Shown piece after piece: positions 37,185 to 46,205 of a stretch of DNA of 64,000 bases. Below the pieces are notes generated by a model. It saw only the letters and a program-made list of their open reading frames with translations, did no database searches and was not told where the DNA came from. Each line of letters begins with the position of its first letter. Within the stretch, counting starts at the first letter, position 1. The position numbers and the translations under genes were made by a program. The stretch is from an uncultured Porphyromonadaceae bacterium (lineage in GTDB: Bacteria; Bacteroidota; Bacteroidia; Bacteroidales; Muribaculaceae), in NCBI GenBank assembly GCA_900540205.1, contig UQER01000003.1, forward strand, positions 62,001-126,000. Direction: 5' to 3'.

Positions 37185-37772
37185 ATGAAAACCGATATAA
37201 TTCTTGCCGGAGTGGGCGGACAGGGAATCCTTTCCATCGCCACCATTCTGGGAACAGCCGCCCTCCGCGAGGGCCTTTACCTCAAACAGGCCGAAGTGCA
37301 CGGCATGAGCCAGCGCGGCGGCGACGTAATGTCGTGCCTGCGCCTCAGCTCCGACCCCATAGCATCCGACCTTATCCCCATGGGCGGTGCCGACATCATC
37401 GTGTCGCTCGAACCGATGGAGGCACTCCGCTATGTGCAGTGGCTTTCGCCCCAAGGCTGGATAGTGACCAACACCGTACCGTTCGTCAACATCCCGAACT
37501 ATCCGGAAATGGACGCTGTGATGGCCGCACTTGAAAGCCGCGACAACGTGATTTCGTTCGACATGGACACCACGGCCAAGGAAGTGGCCACCCCGCGTGC
37601 ATCCAACATGGTGCTTCTCGGCGCGGCGAGCCTCCTGTGCGGCATCGAGACCGAAAAGATTGAGGATGGCATCCGCACGGTATTCGGCGCCAAAGGTGAG
37701 AAAATCGTTGAATCGAACCTCGCCGCATTCCGTGCCGGACTGCAGCGCGCACGCGAAATTTCCGGCAGATAA
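37185..37772 (+). CDS. iorB: Indolepyruvate ferredoxin oxidoreductase, beta subunit
   Basis: 195 aa. GVGGQGILSIATILGTAALREGLYLKQAEVHGMSQRGGDV is the hallmark of the gamma-type domain of 2-oxoacid oxidoreductases. It pairs with IorA and forms part of the CoA-binding side of the enzyme. It lies 24 nt before the aminotransferase gene. The usual length is about 190-200 aa, so it is complete. Confidence 0.94.
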   Translation: MKTDIILAGVGGQGILSIATILGTAALREGLYLKQAEVHGMSQRGGDVMSCLRLSSDPIASDLIPMGGADIIVSLEPMEALRYVQWLSPQGWIVTNTVPFVNIPNYPEMDAVMAALESRDNVISFDMDTTAKEVATPRASNMVLLGAASLLCGIETEKIEDGIRTVFGAKGEKIVESNLAAFRAGLQRAREISGR

Positions 37773-37796
37773 GCCATAACACCAAGTGTCAGAACC

Positions 37797-39107
37797 ATGA
37801 AACCTATTTCAAACGCCACACTCAGCAGCGAAATGGCGGCGATGAACATCAGCAACATCGCCACAGCCACCATCAGGCAGATTCTCGCACTCGCACACCA
37901 TCTTGAAAGCCATCTCGGCGAACCGTTCGTACACCTCGAGATGGGCAATCCCGGCCTTCCGGCCTCACAGGTGGGTATAAATGCCGAACGCGAGGCCCTG
38001 CTCACGGGCATCGCATCGCAATATCCCAACATCGCCGGCATCCCGGCACTCAAAAAGAACGGCTCGCGCTTTCTGAAAGCATTCCTCGACATCGATATTC
38101 CGGAGCGTTGCATAGTTCCCACCGTGGGATCCATGCAGGCCACATTCACACTTTTCCTTCTGCTTGGCCAACGCCTTCCGGGACGTGACACCATCCTGTT
38201 CCTCGACCCCGGATTCCCCGCCCAGCACAATCAGGTGAAGCTACTCGGGCTGAAACAGGAATCGCTCGACATCTACGACTGCCGCGGCGCAGCCCTTGAG
38301 AGCCGCCTCGACGAGATTCTCTCGAAAGGCAACATCACAGCCCTGCTCTACAGCAACCCCAACAATCCGGCATGGATCAACCTCACATCCGAGGAGCATA
38401 AGATCATTGCCCGTATGGCCGAAAAGCACGACGTGATAATCATCGAGGACCACGCATACCTGGGCATGGACTTCCGCCAGCGCTACGGCATCCCCTATCA
38501 GGAGCCGTATGTGCCCACAGTGGCCCGCTACACGTCGAAATGCATCCTGCTTGTGTCTGCATCCAAGATTTTCAGCTACGCAGGCCAGCGCATCGCCATG
38601 GTGTGCATGACGCCGGAAGTGGCCGACAGGGTCTACCCCTTCTTCGAGCAGTTCTATGAAATGCCAACGCTGGGCGACGCCTATATTTTCGGAGTGCTCT
38701 ATTGCGCTTCGTCGGGCGTGACCCATTCCAGCCAGTACGCCTTTGCCAGCATGCTCGGCGCGGCCGTCGACGGCACACTCGATTTTGTAGACGTATCGAA
38801 AGAATACGGCCGACGCGCCGGAATTGCCAAAAAGATGTTCACCGACAACGGATTCCATCTCGTCTATGCCCGCGATGGCGAACAGCCCATTTCCGACGGA
38901 TTTTTCTTCACAATGGGCTATCCCGGAATGACAGGCGACGAGTTGCAGCAGAACCTGCTGCGCTACGGAGTGTCGACCATCTCGCTCCCCTCAACCGGAA
39001 GCAAACAGCAGGGCGTGCGCGTGTGCGTGTCCATGCTCAGCGATGACGACACATTCAACCGCCTGGCCGAACGGCTGGCTGCCTTCCATAAAGACCACCC
39101 ATTCTAA
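37797..39107 (+). CDS. Class I/II PLP-dependent aminotransferase, likely aromatic
   Basis: 436 aa, fold-type I. SNPNNPAWINLTSEE and VIIIEDHAYLGMDF bind PLP; the PLP lysine is in LVSASKIFSYAGQRIAM. The conserved C-terminal arginine region is GVRVCVSM. The substrate is not given by sequence alone, but position between iorB and a CoA-transferase fits transamination of Trp, Phe or Tyr to the arylpyruvates used by IorAB. Gap to the next gene is 17 nt, so one transcript. Confidence 0.87.
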   Translation: MKPISNATLSSEMAAMNISNIATATIRQILALAHHLESHLGEPFVHLEMGNPGLPASQVGINAEREALLTGIASQYPNIAGIPALKKNGSRFLKAFLDIDIPERCIVPTVGSMQATFTLFLLLGQRLPGRDTILFLDPGFPAQHNQVKLLGLKQESLDIYDCRGAALESRLDEILSKGNITALLYSNPNNPAWINLTSEEHKIIARMAEKHDVIIIEDHAYLGMDFRQRYGIPYQEPYVPTVARYTSKCILLVSASKIFSYAGQRIAMVCMTPEVADRVYPFFEQFYEMPTLGDAYIFGVLYCASSGVTHSSQYAFASMLGAAVDGTLDFVDVSKEYGRRAGIAKKMFTDNGFHLVYARDGEQPISDGFFFTMGYPGMTGDELQQNLLRYGVSTISLPSTGSKQQGVRVCVSMLSDDDTFNRLAERLAAFHKDHPF

Positions 39108-39124
39108 CCTGACTGACACAATCC

Positions 39125-40426
39125 ATGACAATACCCAATCTCATGACCGCCGATGAGGCCGCTCGGCTCATCAAAAGCGGCGACCATGTCTATATCCAGG
39201 GAAGCACCTCCATACCCGAAACGCTTGTGGAGGCTATGACACGACGCGGAGATGAACTGCGCGGCGTGGTGCTCTATTCCGGTTTCTCGGTGTCGAAAGG
39301 CGAAGCACCCTACTGCAAGCCGGAATACAAGGACTCGTTTCTGGTGGACACCTGCTTCGTATCCAACAATGTGCGCCGCTGGATTGCCGAAGGTTACGGC
39401 GCCACCACTCCGCGTTTTCTCGGCGAAGTGCCGGGGCTGTTCCGCGACGGCACGTGGCCGGTTGACGTGGTACTTCTCAACTGCTCCATGCCCGACAAGG
39501 ACGGTTACGTGAGCTTCGGCGTATCGGCCGACCTCGCCACCTCAGCCACCGAATGCGCCCGCACCGTCATAGCCCAGCTCAATCCCCACATGCCTTTCAG
39601 CTTCGGAGATCCGGTGATACACGTATCGCGTCTGGCGGCCGCCGTGATGGTGGATGATCCCCTTGTGGAAGTACCCACCCCCGAACCCGGAGCGGCCGAC
39701 ATAGCCATCGGTAACGCCATTGCCGAACGCATCCCCGACGGTGCCACCCTTCAGATCGGCGTCGGCGGCATTCCCAATGCCGTGATACGCGCACTGAGCA
39801 ACCACAAGCACCTCGGTCTCCACACCGAGGCCATGACCGACGGTGTGCTTCCCCTCATCGAAAAAGGTGTGATTGACAACTCGGAGAAAAAAGTGATGCC
39901 CGGCAAATCCGTGGCCTGCCTGGCGCTCGGTTCCCGACGGCTATACGACCTCATGGACTACAACAAGGACATGGTGTTCAAGGATGTGGCATGGACAAAC
40001 GACCCGTTCATCATTGCCCAGAACCCCAAGGTGATGGCCATAAATTCATGCCTTGAGATTGACCTCACAGGGCAGATCTGCGCCGACTCCATCGGCACAC
40101 GCATCTTCTCAGGAATCGGCGGACAGCACGACTTCGTCTACGGGGCTTCGCGCAGCGAGGGCGGCCGCTCATTCCTTGCAATGACCTCCACAACATCGAA
40201 GGGTGTCGGGAAAATCAAGCCGGTGCTCACTCCCGGCGCAGGCGTGGTCACAACCCGTTTCCAGGCCAATTATGTGGTAACGGAACACGGCATTGTCGAC
40301 CTCCGTGGCCGCAGCCTCCCCGAACGCGCCAAACTGCTCATTTCCATCGCCAATCCTGCCGACCGCGAAATGCTCGACCGCGCAGCTCGCGAACGGTTCG
40401 GACACTCCTATGCCCGTCTGCATTAA
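39125..40426 (+). CDS. Acetyl-CoA hydrolase/transferase-family CoA-transferase
   Basis: 433 aa, the size of butyryl- or 4-hydroxybutyrate-CoA transferases. The catalytic Glu235 lies in GLHTEAMTDG, with GVGGIPNAV before it and SGIGGQHDFVYGA and PVLTPGAGVVTTR after. It moves CoA from an acyl-CoA to a free acid, normally acetate. In this operon the donor is likely aryl-acetyl-CoA from IorAB, so the product pair would be arylacetate plus acetyl-CoA. That specificity is inference. Bacteroides often use a phenylacetate-CoA ligase-like enzyme near ior genes instead. Confidence 0.87.
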   Translation: MTIPNLMTADEAARLIKSGDHVYIQGSTSIPETLVEAMTRRGDELRGVVLYSGFSVSKGEAPYCKPEYKDSFLVDTCFVSNNVRRWIAEGYGATTPRFLGEVPGLFRDGTWPVDVVLLNCSMPDKDGYVSFGVSADLATSATECARTVIAQLNPHMPFSFGDPVIHVSRLAAAVMVDDPLVEVPTPEPGAADIAIGNAIAERIPDGATLQIGVGGIPNAVIRALSNHKHLGLHTEAMTDGVLPLIEKGVIDNSEKKVMPGKSVACLALGSRRLYDLMDYNKDMVFKDVAWTNDPFIIAQNPKVMAINSCLEIDLTGQICADSIGTRIFSGIGGQHDFVYGASRSEGGRSFLAMTSTTSKGVGKIKPVLTPGAGVVTTRFQANYVVTEHGIVDLRGRSLPERAKLLISIANPADREMLDRAARERFGHSYARLH

Positions 40427-40444
40427 AGCAGCGGATACTGTTTT

Positions 40445-41308
40445 ATGAACCAACTCGCCAAGGCCATCGAAAAGGTGATGCACGCATCGGGTTCACCGGT
40501 GCTTACCGTAAAGGACGTGCGCACCCTCGATGGCCTTGACGCATTCCATCACCTCCCGTCGGCCCGATTCATTCTCCTCACAGCCGTCCGCAGCGGAGTG
40601 GCCGCAAGGATGGCGGCGCTTGGTGAGAATTCTCCTGAAACACAACGTCTGCTCGAACGCTTCATAACCCATACCGGATTCGCATCTGATCAGGCCATTC
40701 CTGTACTCGAGGCCTACGCTTGCGCCATCGGTTTGCAGCTTAAAATTACGCCTGAAGAGAAACGGCTAAGCCTCAAAGACCTGAAGGAACGGGACTCTAT
40801 TCACGACAGGACAGCGGAAGAAGCGGGCGATGAAGCCGCCGAACCAGCCGCAGATTATGCTCCTGTCAAAGCAGAAAATCAGGAAAACTGCAACAACCCG
40901 AACGAGGACGAGAACGCAAAAAAGGCCGCAAAAGAAGAGTTCTGCAACGACCCGGAATACACACGGCATCTGACGGTAGCGGAGAAAATAGCCCTGCTCA
41001 ACTCTCGCCTTACAATCGAGCATGAGAACGAGCCGGTGCTCGGCGTGAGCATCGTGGAAGCCGAAGTAGCAGACATCTCGCCGCGCGGCCTGCGCCTTAA
41101 CGCGGTGCTTCGCCGCACCACCCCCATGAGTTCCGCTTCATTGAATTACGCGCTGTTCGACAGCGACAATCACCTCATCACCGCCGGCGTCGGAGCCATG
41201 CACACCCCCACCGCTCCGGCATTCCATCCATTGAGCTTCGAGATACCCTCCTTCATGCTCCCGGAATCCTACCCCATCCCCGCCCGCATCCTACTGTTCC
41301 TCAGCTAA
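40445..41308 (+). CDS. Unknown protein, last gene of the ior unit
   Basis: 287 aa, starting 18 nt after the CoA-transferase, so probably in the same operon. Three parts: a helical N-terminus (about 1-115) with LLERFITHTGFASDQAIPVLEAYACAIGL, an acidic, Asn/Lys-rich linker (about 116-175) and a beta-rich C-terminus (about 190-287) with LGVSIVEAEVADISPRGLRLNAVLR and PSFMLPESYPIPARILLFL. No signal peptide, membrane helix or catalytic motif. I do not recognise a family. The linker suggests two domains that touch different partners. Confidence 0.6.
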   Translation: MNQLAKAIEKVMHASGSPVLTVKDVRTLDGLDAFHHLPSARFILLTAVRSGVAARMAALGENSPETQRLLERFITHTGFASDQAIPVLEAYACAIGLQLKITPEEKRLSLKDLKERDSIHDRTAEEAGDEAAEPAADYAPVKAENQENCNNPNEDENAKKAAKEEFCNDPEYTRHLTVAEKIALLNSRLTIEHENEPVLGVSIVEAEVADISPRGLRLNAVLRRTTPMSSASLNYALFDSDNHLITAGVGAMHTPTAPAFHPLSFEIPSFMLPESYPIPARILLFLS

Positions 41309-41313
41309 AACAT

Positions 41314-41354
41314 AGAACGGTGTGTCAAAAATCTGATTTTTGACACACCGTTCT
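41314..41354. terminator. Long hairpin between the ior unit and fabF
   Basis: Perfect 19-bp stem (41314-41332 with 41336-41354) and a 3-nt loop, placed between convergent genes. There is no T tract beyond the stem, but the stem top is A/T-rich. Confidence 0.7.
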
Positions 41355-41415
41355 TATAGGCAGAGCAGGTTGTGGTGGCGCATAGGCCGCATCGGCCTGC
41401 TTCTATGTAGTAAAG

Positions 41416-42681
41416 TTATTCTTCGTATTTCTTTACGATGATGGTGGCGTTGTGACCGCCGAAACCGAACGAGTTGCTCAATGCTGCACGTACGGGACGC
41501 TTTTCGGCGCGGTTGAACGTGAAGTTGAGTGTGTAGTCGATTTCCTCATCCTCGTCGCCCTCCTCGTGGTTGATAGTCGGGGGCACGATGTCGTTGACAA
41601 CTGCAAGCGTACAGAACATGGCTTCCAGAGCGCCGGTTGCACCGAGCAGGTGACCGGTCATGGACTTGGTGGAGCTGATGTTGAGATCGTGTACACTGTC
41701 ACCGAATACCTGCTGGATGGCTTTCACCTCCGAGATGTCACCGACAGGAGTAGATGTACCGTGAACGTTGATGTAGTCGATATCAGAGGGTTTCATGCCG
41801 GCATCCTCAAGGGCGTTCTCCATCGAAAGGATAGCGCCGAGGCCTTCGGGATGAGTGGCGGTGAGGTGGTAGGCATCTGCACTCATGCCGCCGCCAGCCA
41901 CTTCGGCGTAAATCTTGGCGCCGCGGGCCTTGGCATGCTCGAGCTCTTCGAGAATGAGCACAACGGAACCTTCACCCATCACAAAGCCGTCGCGGCTCTT
42001 GCTGAACGGACGGGAAGCCGTTTCAGGCGAGTCGTTACGGGTGGAGAGTGCATGCATCGAGTTGAAGCCGCCCACACCTGCAGGGTAGATGGCAGCCTCG
42101 GCACCACCTGTCACCATCACATCGGCTTTGCCGAGACGGATGAGGTTGAATGCGTCGATGATGGCGTTGTTGGATGAAGCACAAGCGGAAACCACGCCAA
42201 AGTTAGGACCATGGTAACCGTAATCCATCGAGATATGACCCGATGCGATGTCGGCAATCATCTTGGGGATGAAGAAGGGGTTGTATTTGGGGCCGTTGGC
42301 TGCATTCATTGCATAATAGCCGGCTTCCTCCTCAAAAGTGTGGAGACCACCGATACCGGCGGCTACGATAACACCCACACGGTTGCGGTTGAGGTTCTCG
42401 TCTTTCTCGATGCCCGAATCCTCAACTGCCTGATGAGCTGCCACCATGGCATACTGCGCATAGAGGTCGAGCTGACGGAGTTTGCGGCGGTCGAAATGAG
42501 CTGACGCGTCGAATCCCTTCACCTCACAGGCAAACTGGGTTTTGAACAGCGATGCGTCGAAATGAGTGATGGGGCCTGCGCCGCTTACACCGTCGATGGC
42601 ATTTTTCCATGTGGTTTCCACATCGTTGCCAATCGGGGTGAGGGCACCAAGTCCGGTTATAACTACTCTTTTAAGTTCCAT
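41416..42681 (-). CDS. fabF: 3-oxoacyl-ACP synthase II
   Basis: 421 aa from ATG 42681 (a TTG three codons upstream is also in frame but less likely). Catalytic Cys167 (VVSACASS), His in NVHGTSTPVGD and His in KSMTGHLLGATG form the KAS Cys-His-His triad. It condenses malonyl-ACP with acyl-ACP in fatty acid elongation. It lies downstream of acpP with a hairpin between them, so it probably receives only part of the acpP transcripts. Confidence 0.96.
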   Translation of the reverse strand: MELKRVVITGLGALTPIGNDVETTWKNAIDGVSGAGPITHFDASLFKTQFACEVKGFDASAHFDRRKLRQLDLYAQYAMVAAHQAVEDSGIEKDENLNRNRVGVIVAAGIGGLHTFEEEAGYYAMNAANGPKYNPFFIPKMIADIASGHISMDYGYHGPNFGVVSACASSNNAIIDAFNLIRLGKADVMVTGGAEAAIYPAGVGGFNSMHALSTRNDSPETASRPFSKSRDGFVMGEGSVVLILEELEHAKARGAKIYAEVAGGGMSADAYHLTATHPEGLGAILSMENALEDAGMKPSDIDYINVHGTSTPVGDISEVKAIQQVFGDSVHDLNISSTKSMTGHLLGATGALEAMFCTLAVVNDIVPPTINHEEGDEDEEIDYTLNFTFNRAEKRPVRAALSNSFGFGGHNATIIVKKYEE

Positions 42682-42791
42682 ATTATCCAATTATGTGACG
42701 TAAATGGCGCATTACAGGCTCATCAGGGCCAAATGCAAGAATTTGTATCGGACGGGGGAATACGTCAATAAAACAGCCCCCTAAAATTCTG

Positions 42792-42826
42792 AAAATAGCC
42801 CCGGACGACATAGCCGGGGCTTATTT
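42792..42826 (-). terminator. Partial terminator between acpP and fabF
   Basis: Minus-strand hairpin with core GCCCCGG/CCGGGGC and A/U flanks that also pair, followed by a short U run. It would lower fabF relative to acpP expression. Confidence 0.65.
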
Positions 42827-42863
42827 CATGTTCAATTATGCAGGAGGGGAAACTCCCGATTAA

Positions 42864-43097
42864 TTATTGAGCAGCTTCGATGTAAGCAATAGCGTCGCCA
42901 ACAGTAGCGATACCTTCTGCCTTGTCATCGGGGATTGTGATGCCGAATTCCTTTTCGAACTCCATGATGAGCTCTACAGTGTCAAGGCTGTCAGCGCCAA
43001 GATCGGTGGTGAATGCAGCGGCGGGAGTTACCTGATTTTCATCTACGCCCAGTTTGTCAACGATGATTGCTTTTACACGAGATGCGATTTCTGACAT
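42864..43097 (-). CDS. acpP: Acyl carrier protein
   Basis: 77 aa, acidic four-helix ACP. Ser37 in GADSLDTVELIMEFEKEF carries the phosphopantetheine arm. It shuttles growing fatty acid chains. Upstream of fabF on the same strand, as in most bacteria. A -7 box lies at 43182. Confidence 0.97.
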   Translation of the reverse strand: MSEIASRVKAIIVDKLGVDENQVTPAAAFTTDLGADSLDTVELIMEFEKEFGITIPDDKAEGIATVGDAIAYIEAAQ

Positions 43098-43181
43098 GAT
43101 AATAAGTTTTTTGTATTATGAATATTCTTGGTTTGAGGTGAAAATACCTAAGGATGAATCAGTCGGCAATTTTTCACGGCA

Positions 43182-43189
43182 CAAAGTTA
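43182..43189 (-). promoter_or_regulatory. -7 box for acpP-fabF
   Basis: Minus strand reads TAACTTTG, an exact match. TTTG is 22 bp upstream, one base longer than the usual spacer range. Leader about 80 nt. Confidence 0.55.
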
Positions 43190-43334
43190 CAAAAACTATT
43201 GGAATAAGTGGCAAAAATTGCTGAAAATTTTCCATAATAGTCCCCAGACGCCCCACAGCGGCGATTGCCCACATGTTATTAAACATGTTTTCAAGAGGAT
43301 TAACGAACGACGAGGTATCCGTCGGGGAATAAAG

Positions 43335-44105
43335 TCACACCGGATAGGGGTATTCAATGTGGTGCAGGAACAATGGCGAACCGGGCATCGACGTGCCGGC
43401 GGCACACCGGTCGCGGCGTGCTATGACATCGGCGAATCCGGCCTCCGTAAGTTTGCCGCGCCCCACATCGACAAGCGTTCCGACCACGGCCCGCACCATG
43501 TTGCGGAGAAAGCGGTCGGCTGTTATCTCGAACACCCATTGCGGCGAGCCCGGGAATGCCGCCTCTGCCCCATCCAGCCGCTGCCATTCAGCTTTGGTGA
43601 CATGGCAGATGTTTGTCTTCACATCGGTGTGCAGCTTGGCGAACGACGTGAAGTCCGACACCTCGAGCAACTGGCGGGCAGCCCTGTTCATGGCCTCGAA
43701 ATCGAGGGTAGGCGGAGCCTGCCAGGACAAGCCCTGGACGAAGGGATTGCGCCCCACATGCGCGAAATAGCGGTAGGTGCGCGCCACGGCATCGAAACGG
43801 GCATGCGCCGTGGCATGCACCGGATGCACCCAGCGAACAGCTATGTGCGGCCCAAGCAGACTGTTGAGCGCGCGCACCAGCTGCGTGTCGTCGGTCACGG
43901 TGTCGTTGAGGTCGGCATGCGCAATCATCATCGAGGCATTCACCCCGGCGTCGGTGCGGCCGGCCCCCACCACCTCCACCCTGCGGCGCTGAAGGGTGGA
44001 CAAAGCCTCCTCCAGACGCTGCTGCACGCTCACGGCATTGGGTTGTGTCTGCCACCCGTGGAACGGGGCGCCCAGATAAGCGAGATTGATGAAATGCCGT
44101 TGCAT
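43335..44105 (-). CDS. truA: tRNA pseudouridine synthase A
   Basis: 256 aa. Catalytic Asp52 in GAGRTDAGVNA; YLGAPFHGWQTQPN and DRFLRNMVRAVVGTLVDVG are family motifs. It makes pseudouridine at tRNA positions 38-40 in the anticodon arm. Lies 54 nt downstream of speA on the same strand and may be co-transcribed with it. Confidence 0.95.
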   Translation of the reverse strand: MQRHFINLAYLGAPFHGWQTQPNAVSVQQRLEEALSTLQRRRVEVVGAGRTDAGVNASMMIAHADLNDTVTDDTQLVRALNSLLGPHIAVRWVHPVHATAHARFDAVARTYRYFAHVGRNPFVQGLSWQAPPTLDFEAMNRAARQLLEVSDFTSFAKLHTDVKTNICHVTKAEWQRLDGAEAAFPGSPQWVFEITADRFLRNMVRAVVGTLVDVGRGKLTEAGFADVIARRDRCAAGTSMPGSPLFLHHIEYPYPV

Positions 44106-44159
44106 GTGTGGAGCAGGATATCTTCAGTTCTTTTGGGGGTTTCTATAAACGAAATATCG

Positions 44160-46058
44160 TCAGTCTTTCTCCAGATAGGTGTAACCGTAAAGGCCCGAAC
44201 GGTAGTTGCTCAGGAATTCTCGTCCCTCTTCAGGAGTAATCTTACCCTCTTTCATGGCCTTGGTAACCCACGTTTCCACGTTGCGGACAAGGCGTTTTGA
44301 ACTGTATTGCACGTAGTCGAGCACCTCGGCCACAGTTTCGCCATCGATCACCTGGTCTATCTCGTAGCGATCCTTGTAGCAGGAGATATGCACGGCATTT
44401 GTATCGCCGAACAGATTGTGCATGTCGCCCAGAATCTCCTGATATGCACCCACAAGAAAGAAACCTATGTAGTAGGGTTCGCCCTGACGCAACGGATGCA
44501 CCGGAAGCGCCGACGATGTGCCCTGAGGCGATACGAAGGTGGATATTTTTCCGTCCGAATCGCATGTCATGTCCTGAAGTGTGGCCATGCGTGTGGGTTT
44601 CTCGTCGAGACGAGAGATGGGGAGAACCGGGAACACCTGGTCAACCGCCCATGCATCGGGAAGCGACTGGAACAGCGAGAAATTGCAGAAATATTTGTCG
44701 GGCAGCATCTTCGACACCTTGCGCAGCTCCTCCGGTGGATGCTTCATCTGCGAGGCGATGGAACCTACCTCACGGGCAATCTCCCAGAAAAGTTTCTCGG
44801 CCAAAGCGCGGTTGCGGAGGTCAATCATTCCGAGCGAATACATCTCGAGCACCTCGTCGCGAATCTGCATGGCGTCGTGCCAGCTCTCGAAGATGCGCTG
44901 CTGGTCAATCTTGTCCCATATGTCGTATAGCTCCTTCACCAGCTCATGCTCGTCGCCCTTGAGTTCCTCCGAGTCTTTCCATCCCGGGAGCGATGTGGTC
45001 TCGAGCACTTCGGTTATGAGCACCGAATGGTGGGCCGACAGGGAGCGTCCGCTTTCGGTAATGATATCGGGCTGCGGCAGATTGTTCTTCTCGCACACGT
45101 CGACAATCGAGAAAATGGCATCGTTGGCATACTCCTGAATGGAGTAGTTCATAGAACTTTCGCCGGCGCTCGAACGGGTTCCGTCATAGTCCACCCCGAG
45201 GCCGCCCCCGATGTCGACATACTGCAGGTCGAAGCCCATCTTCTCAAGCTGCACGTAGAACTGCATGGCCTCGCGCAGGGCATTCTTTATGCGGCGTATC
45301 TTGGTAATCTGGCTGCCGATGTGGAAATGGATGAGCTTCAGCCACGAGGTCATGCCGTGCTTTTCGAGATAGTCAATGGCCTCGAGCAGTTCCGACGAGT
45401 TCAGACCGAACTTCGAGCTGTCGCCGCCGGATTCCTCCCACTTGCCCGATCCGGAATTGGCAAGCTTGATGCGTATGCCGATGGATGGAGTAATGTTTAT
45501 GCGTTTGGCCGCCTCGTAGATAATGGCCAGCTCGTTCAGCTTCTCAACCACGAGAATGACTTTGCGTCCCATTTTATTGGCCAGCAAAGCGAGTTCCACA
45601 TAATTCTCGTCCTTGTATCCGTTGCAGATTATGATGGCGTTCTCGTTGATGTTGGTGGCAAGCACGGCATGCAGCTCGGGCTTGGAGCCGGCCTCAAGGC
45701 CGATGTTGAATTTCTTGCCGTGGCTCACAATCTCCTCGACCACCGGACGCATCTGGTTTACCTTAATGGGATAAACCAGGAAGTTGCGGCCTTTGTAGCC
45801 GTACTGTTCGGCGGCACGCTTGAAGCAATTGTGGATTTTCTCGACACGGTTGTCGAGAATATCGGGAAAACGGAGTAACACCGGCGGTGTAATGTCCTTA
45901 ACCTGCAGTTCATCAAGCACATCACGCAAATCAACGGGCATCAGTCCCGGACGCGGGGTAACACAGATGTTTCCCTTCTCGTTTATCGAAAAATACTGAC
46001 GGCCCCAGCCCCCAATATTGTATAGCTCGGCGCTATCCTCAACTCGCCATTTTCTCAT
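44160..46058 (-). CDS. speA: Biosynthetic arginine decarboxylase
   Basis: 632 aa, fold-type III PLP enzyme of the long SpeA type. The PLP lysine is in FLVYPIKVNQMRPVVEEI; HFHIGSQITKIRRIKNALREA and YVDIGGGLGVDYDGTRS complete the barrel. It makes agmatine from arginine, the first step to putrescine/spermidine by the agmatine route. No speB or aguAB is adjacent. It has a -7 box at 46123 and points away from apbE. Confidence 0.95.
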   Translation of the reverse strand: MRKWRVEDSAELYNIGGWGRQYFSINEKGNICVTPRPGLMPVDLRDVLDELQVKDITPPVLLRFPDILDNRVEKIHNCFKRAAEQYGYKGRNFLVYPIKVNQMRPVVEEIVSHGKKFNIGLEAGSKPELHAVLATNINENAIIICNGYKDENYVELALLANKMGRKVILVVEKLNELAIIYEAAKRINITPSIGIRIKLANSGSGKWEESGGDSSKFGLNSSELLEAIDYLEKHGMTSWLKLIHFHIGSQITKIRRIKNALREAMQFYVQLEKMGFDLQYVDIGGGLGVDYDGTRSSAGESSMNYSIQEYANDAIFSIVDVCEKNNLPQPDIITESGRSLSAHHSVLITEVLETTSLPGWKDSEELKGDEHELVKELYDIWDKIDQQRIFESWHDAMQIRDEVLEMYSLGMIDLRNRALAEKLFWEIAREVGSIASQMKHPPEELRKVSKMLPDKYFCNFSLFQSLPDAWAVDQVFPVLPISRLDEKPTRMATLQDMTCDSDGKISTFVSPQGTSSALPVHPLRQGEPYYIGFFLVGAYQEILGDMHNLFGDTNAVHISCYKDRYEIDQVIDGETVAEVLDYVQYSSKRLVRNVETWVTKAMKEGKITPEEGREFLSNYRSGLYGYTYLEKD

Positions 46059-46122
46059 TTCTACGGTTATGGATATTTACTGAACGGCCTGTAAAAGCTA
46101 CATTCATAGGTTAACAGAACTG

Positions 46123-46130
46123 CAAATTTA
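46123..46130 (-). promoter_or_regulatory. -7 box for speA
   Basis: Minus strand reads TAAATTTG, an exact match, about 65 nt before the ATG. -33 is weak. Confidence 0.55.
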
Positions 46131-46162
46131 CTCAAAATTATTGACTGTAGGTCCAAAATGGC

Positions 46163-46170
46163 TAACTTTG
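46163..46170 (+). promoter_or_regulatory. -7 box for apbE
   Basis: TAACTTTG, exact, with ATTG 19 bp upstream as a -33 box. Leader about 30 nt. The region is shared with the divergent speA promoter, 33 bp away. Confidence 0.65.
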
Positions 46171-46205
46171 TGAAAGGAACATGCCAAAAATAAACCGCAA
46201 CAGAT

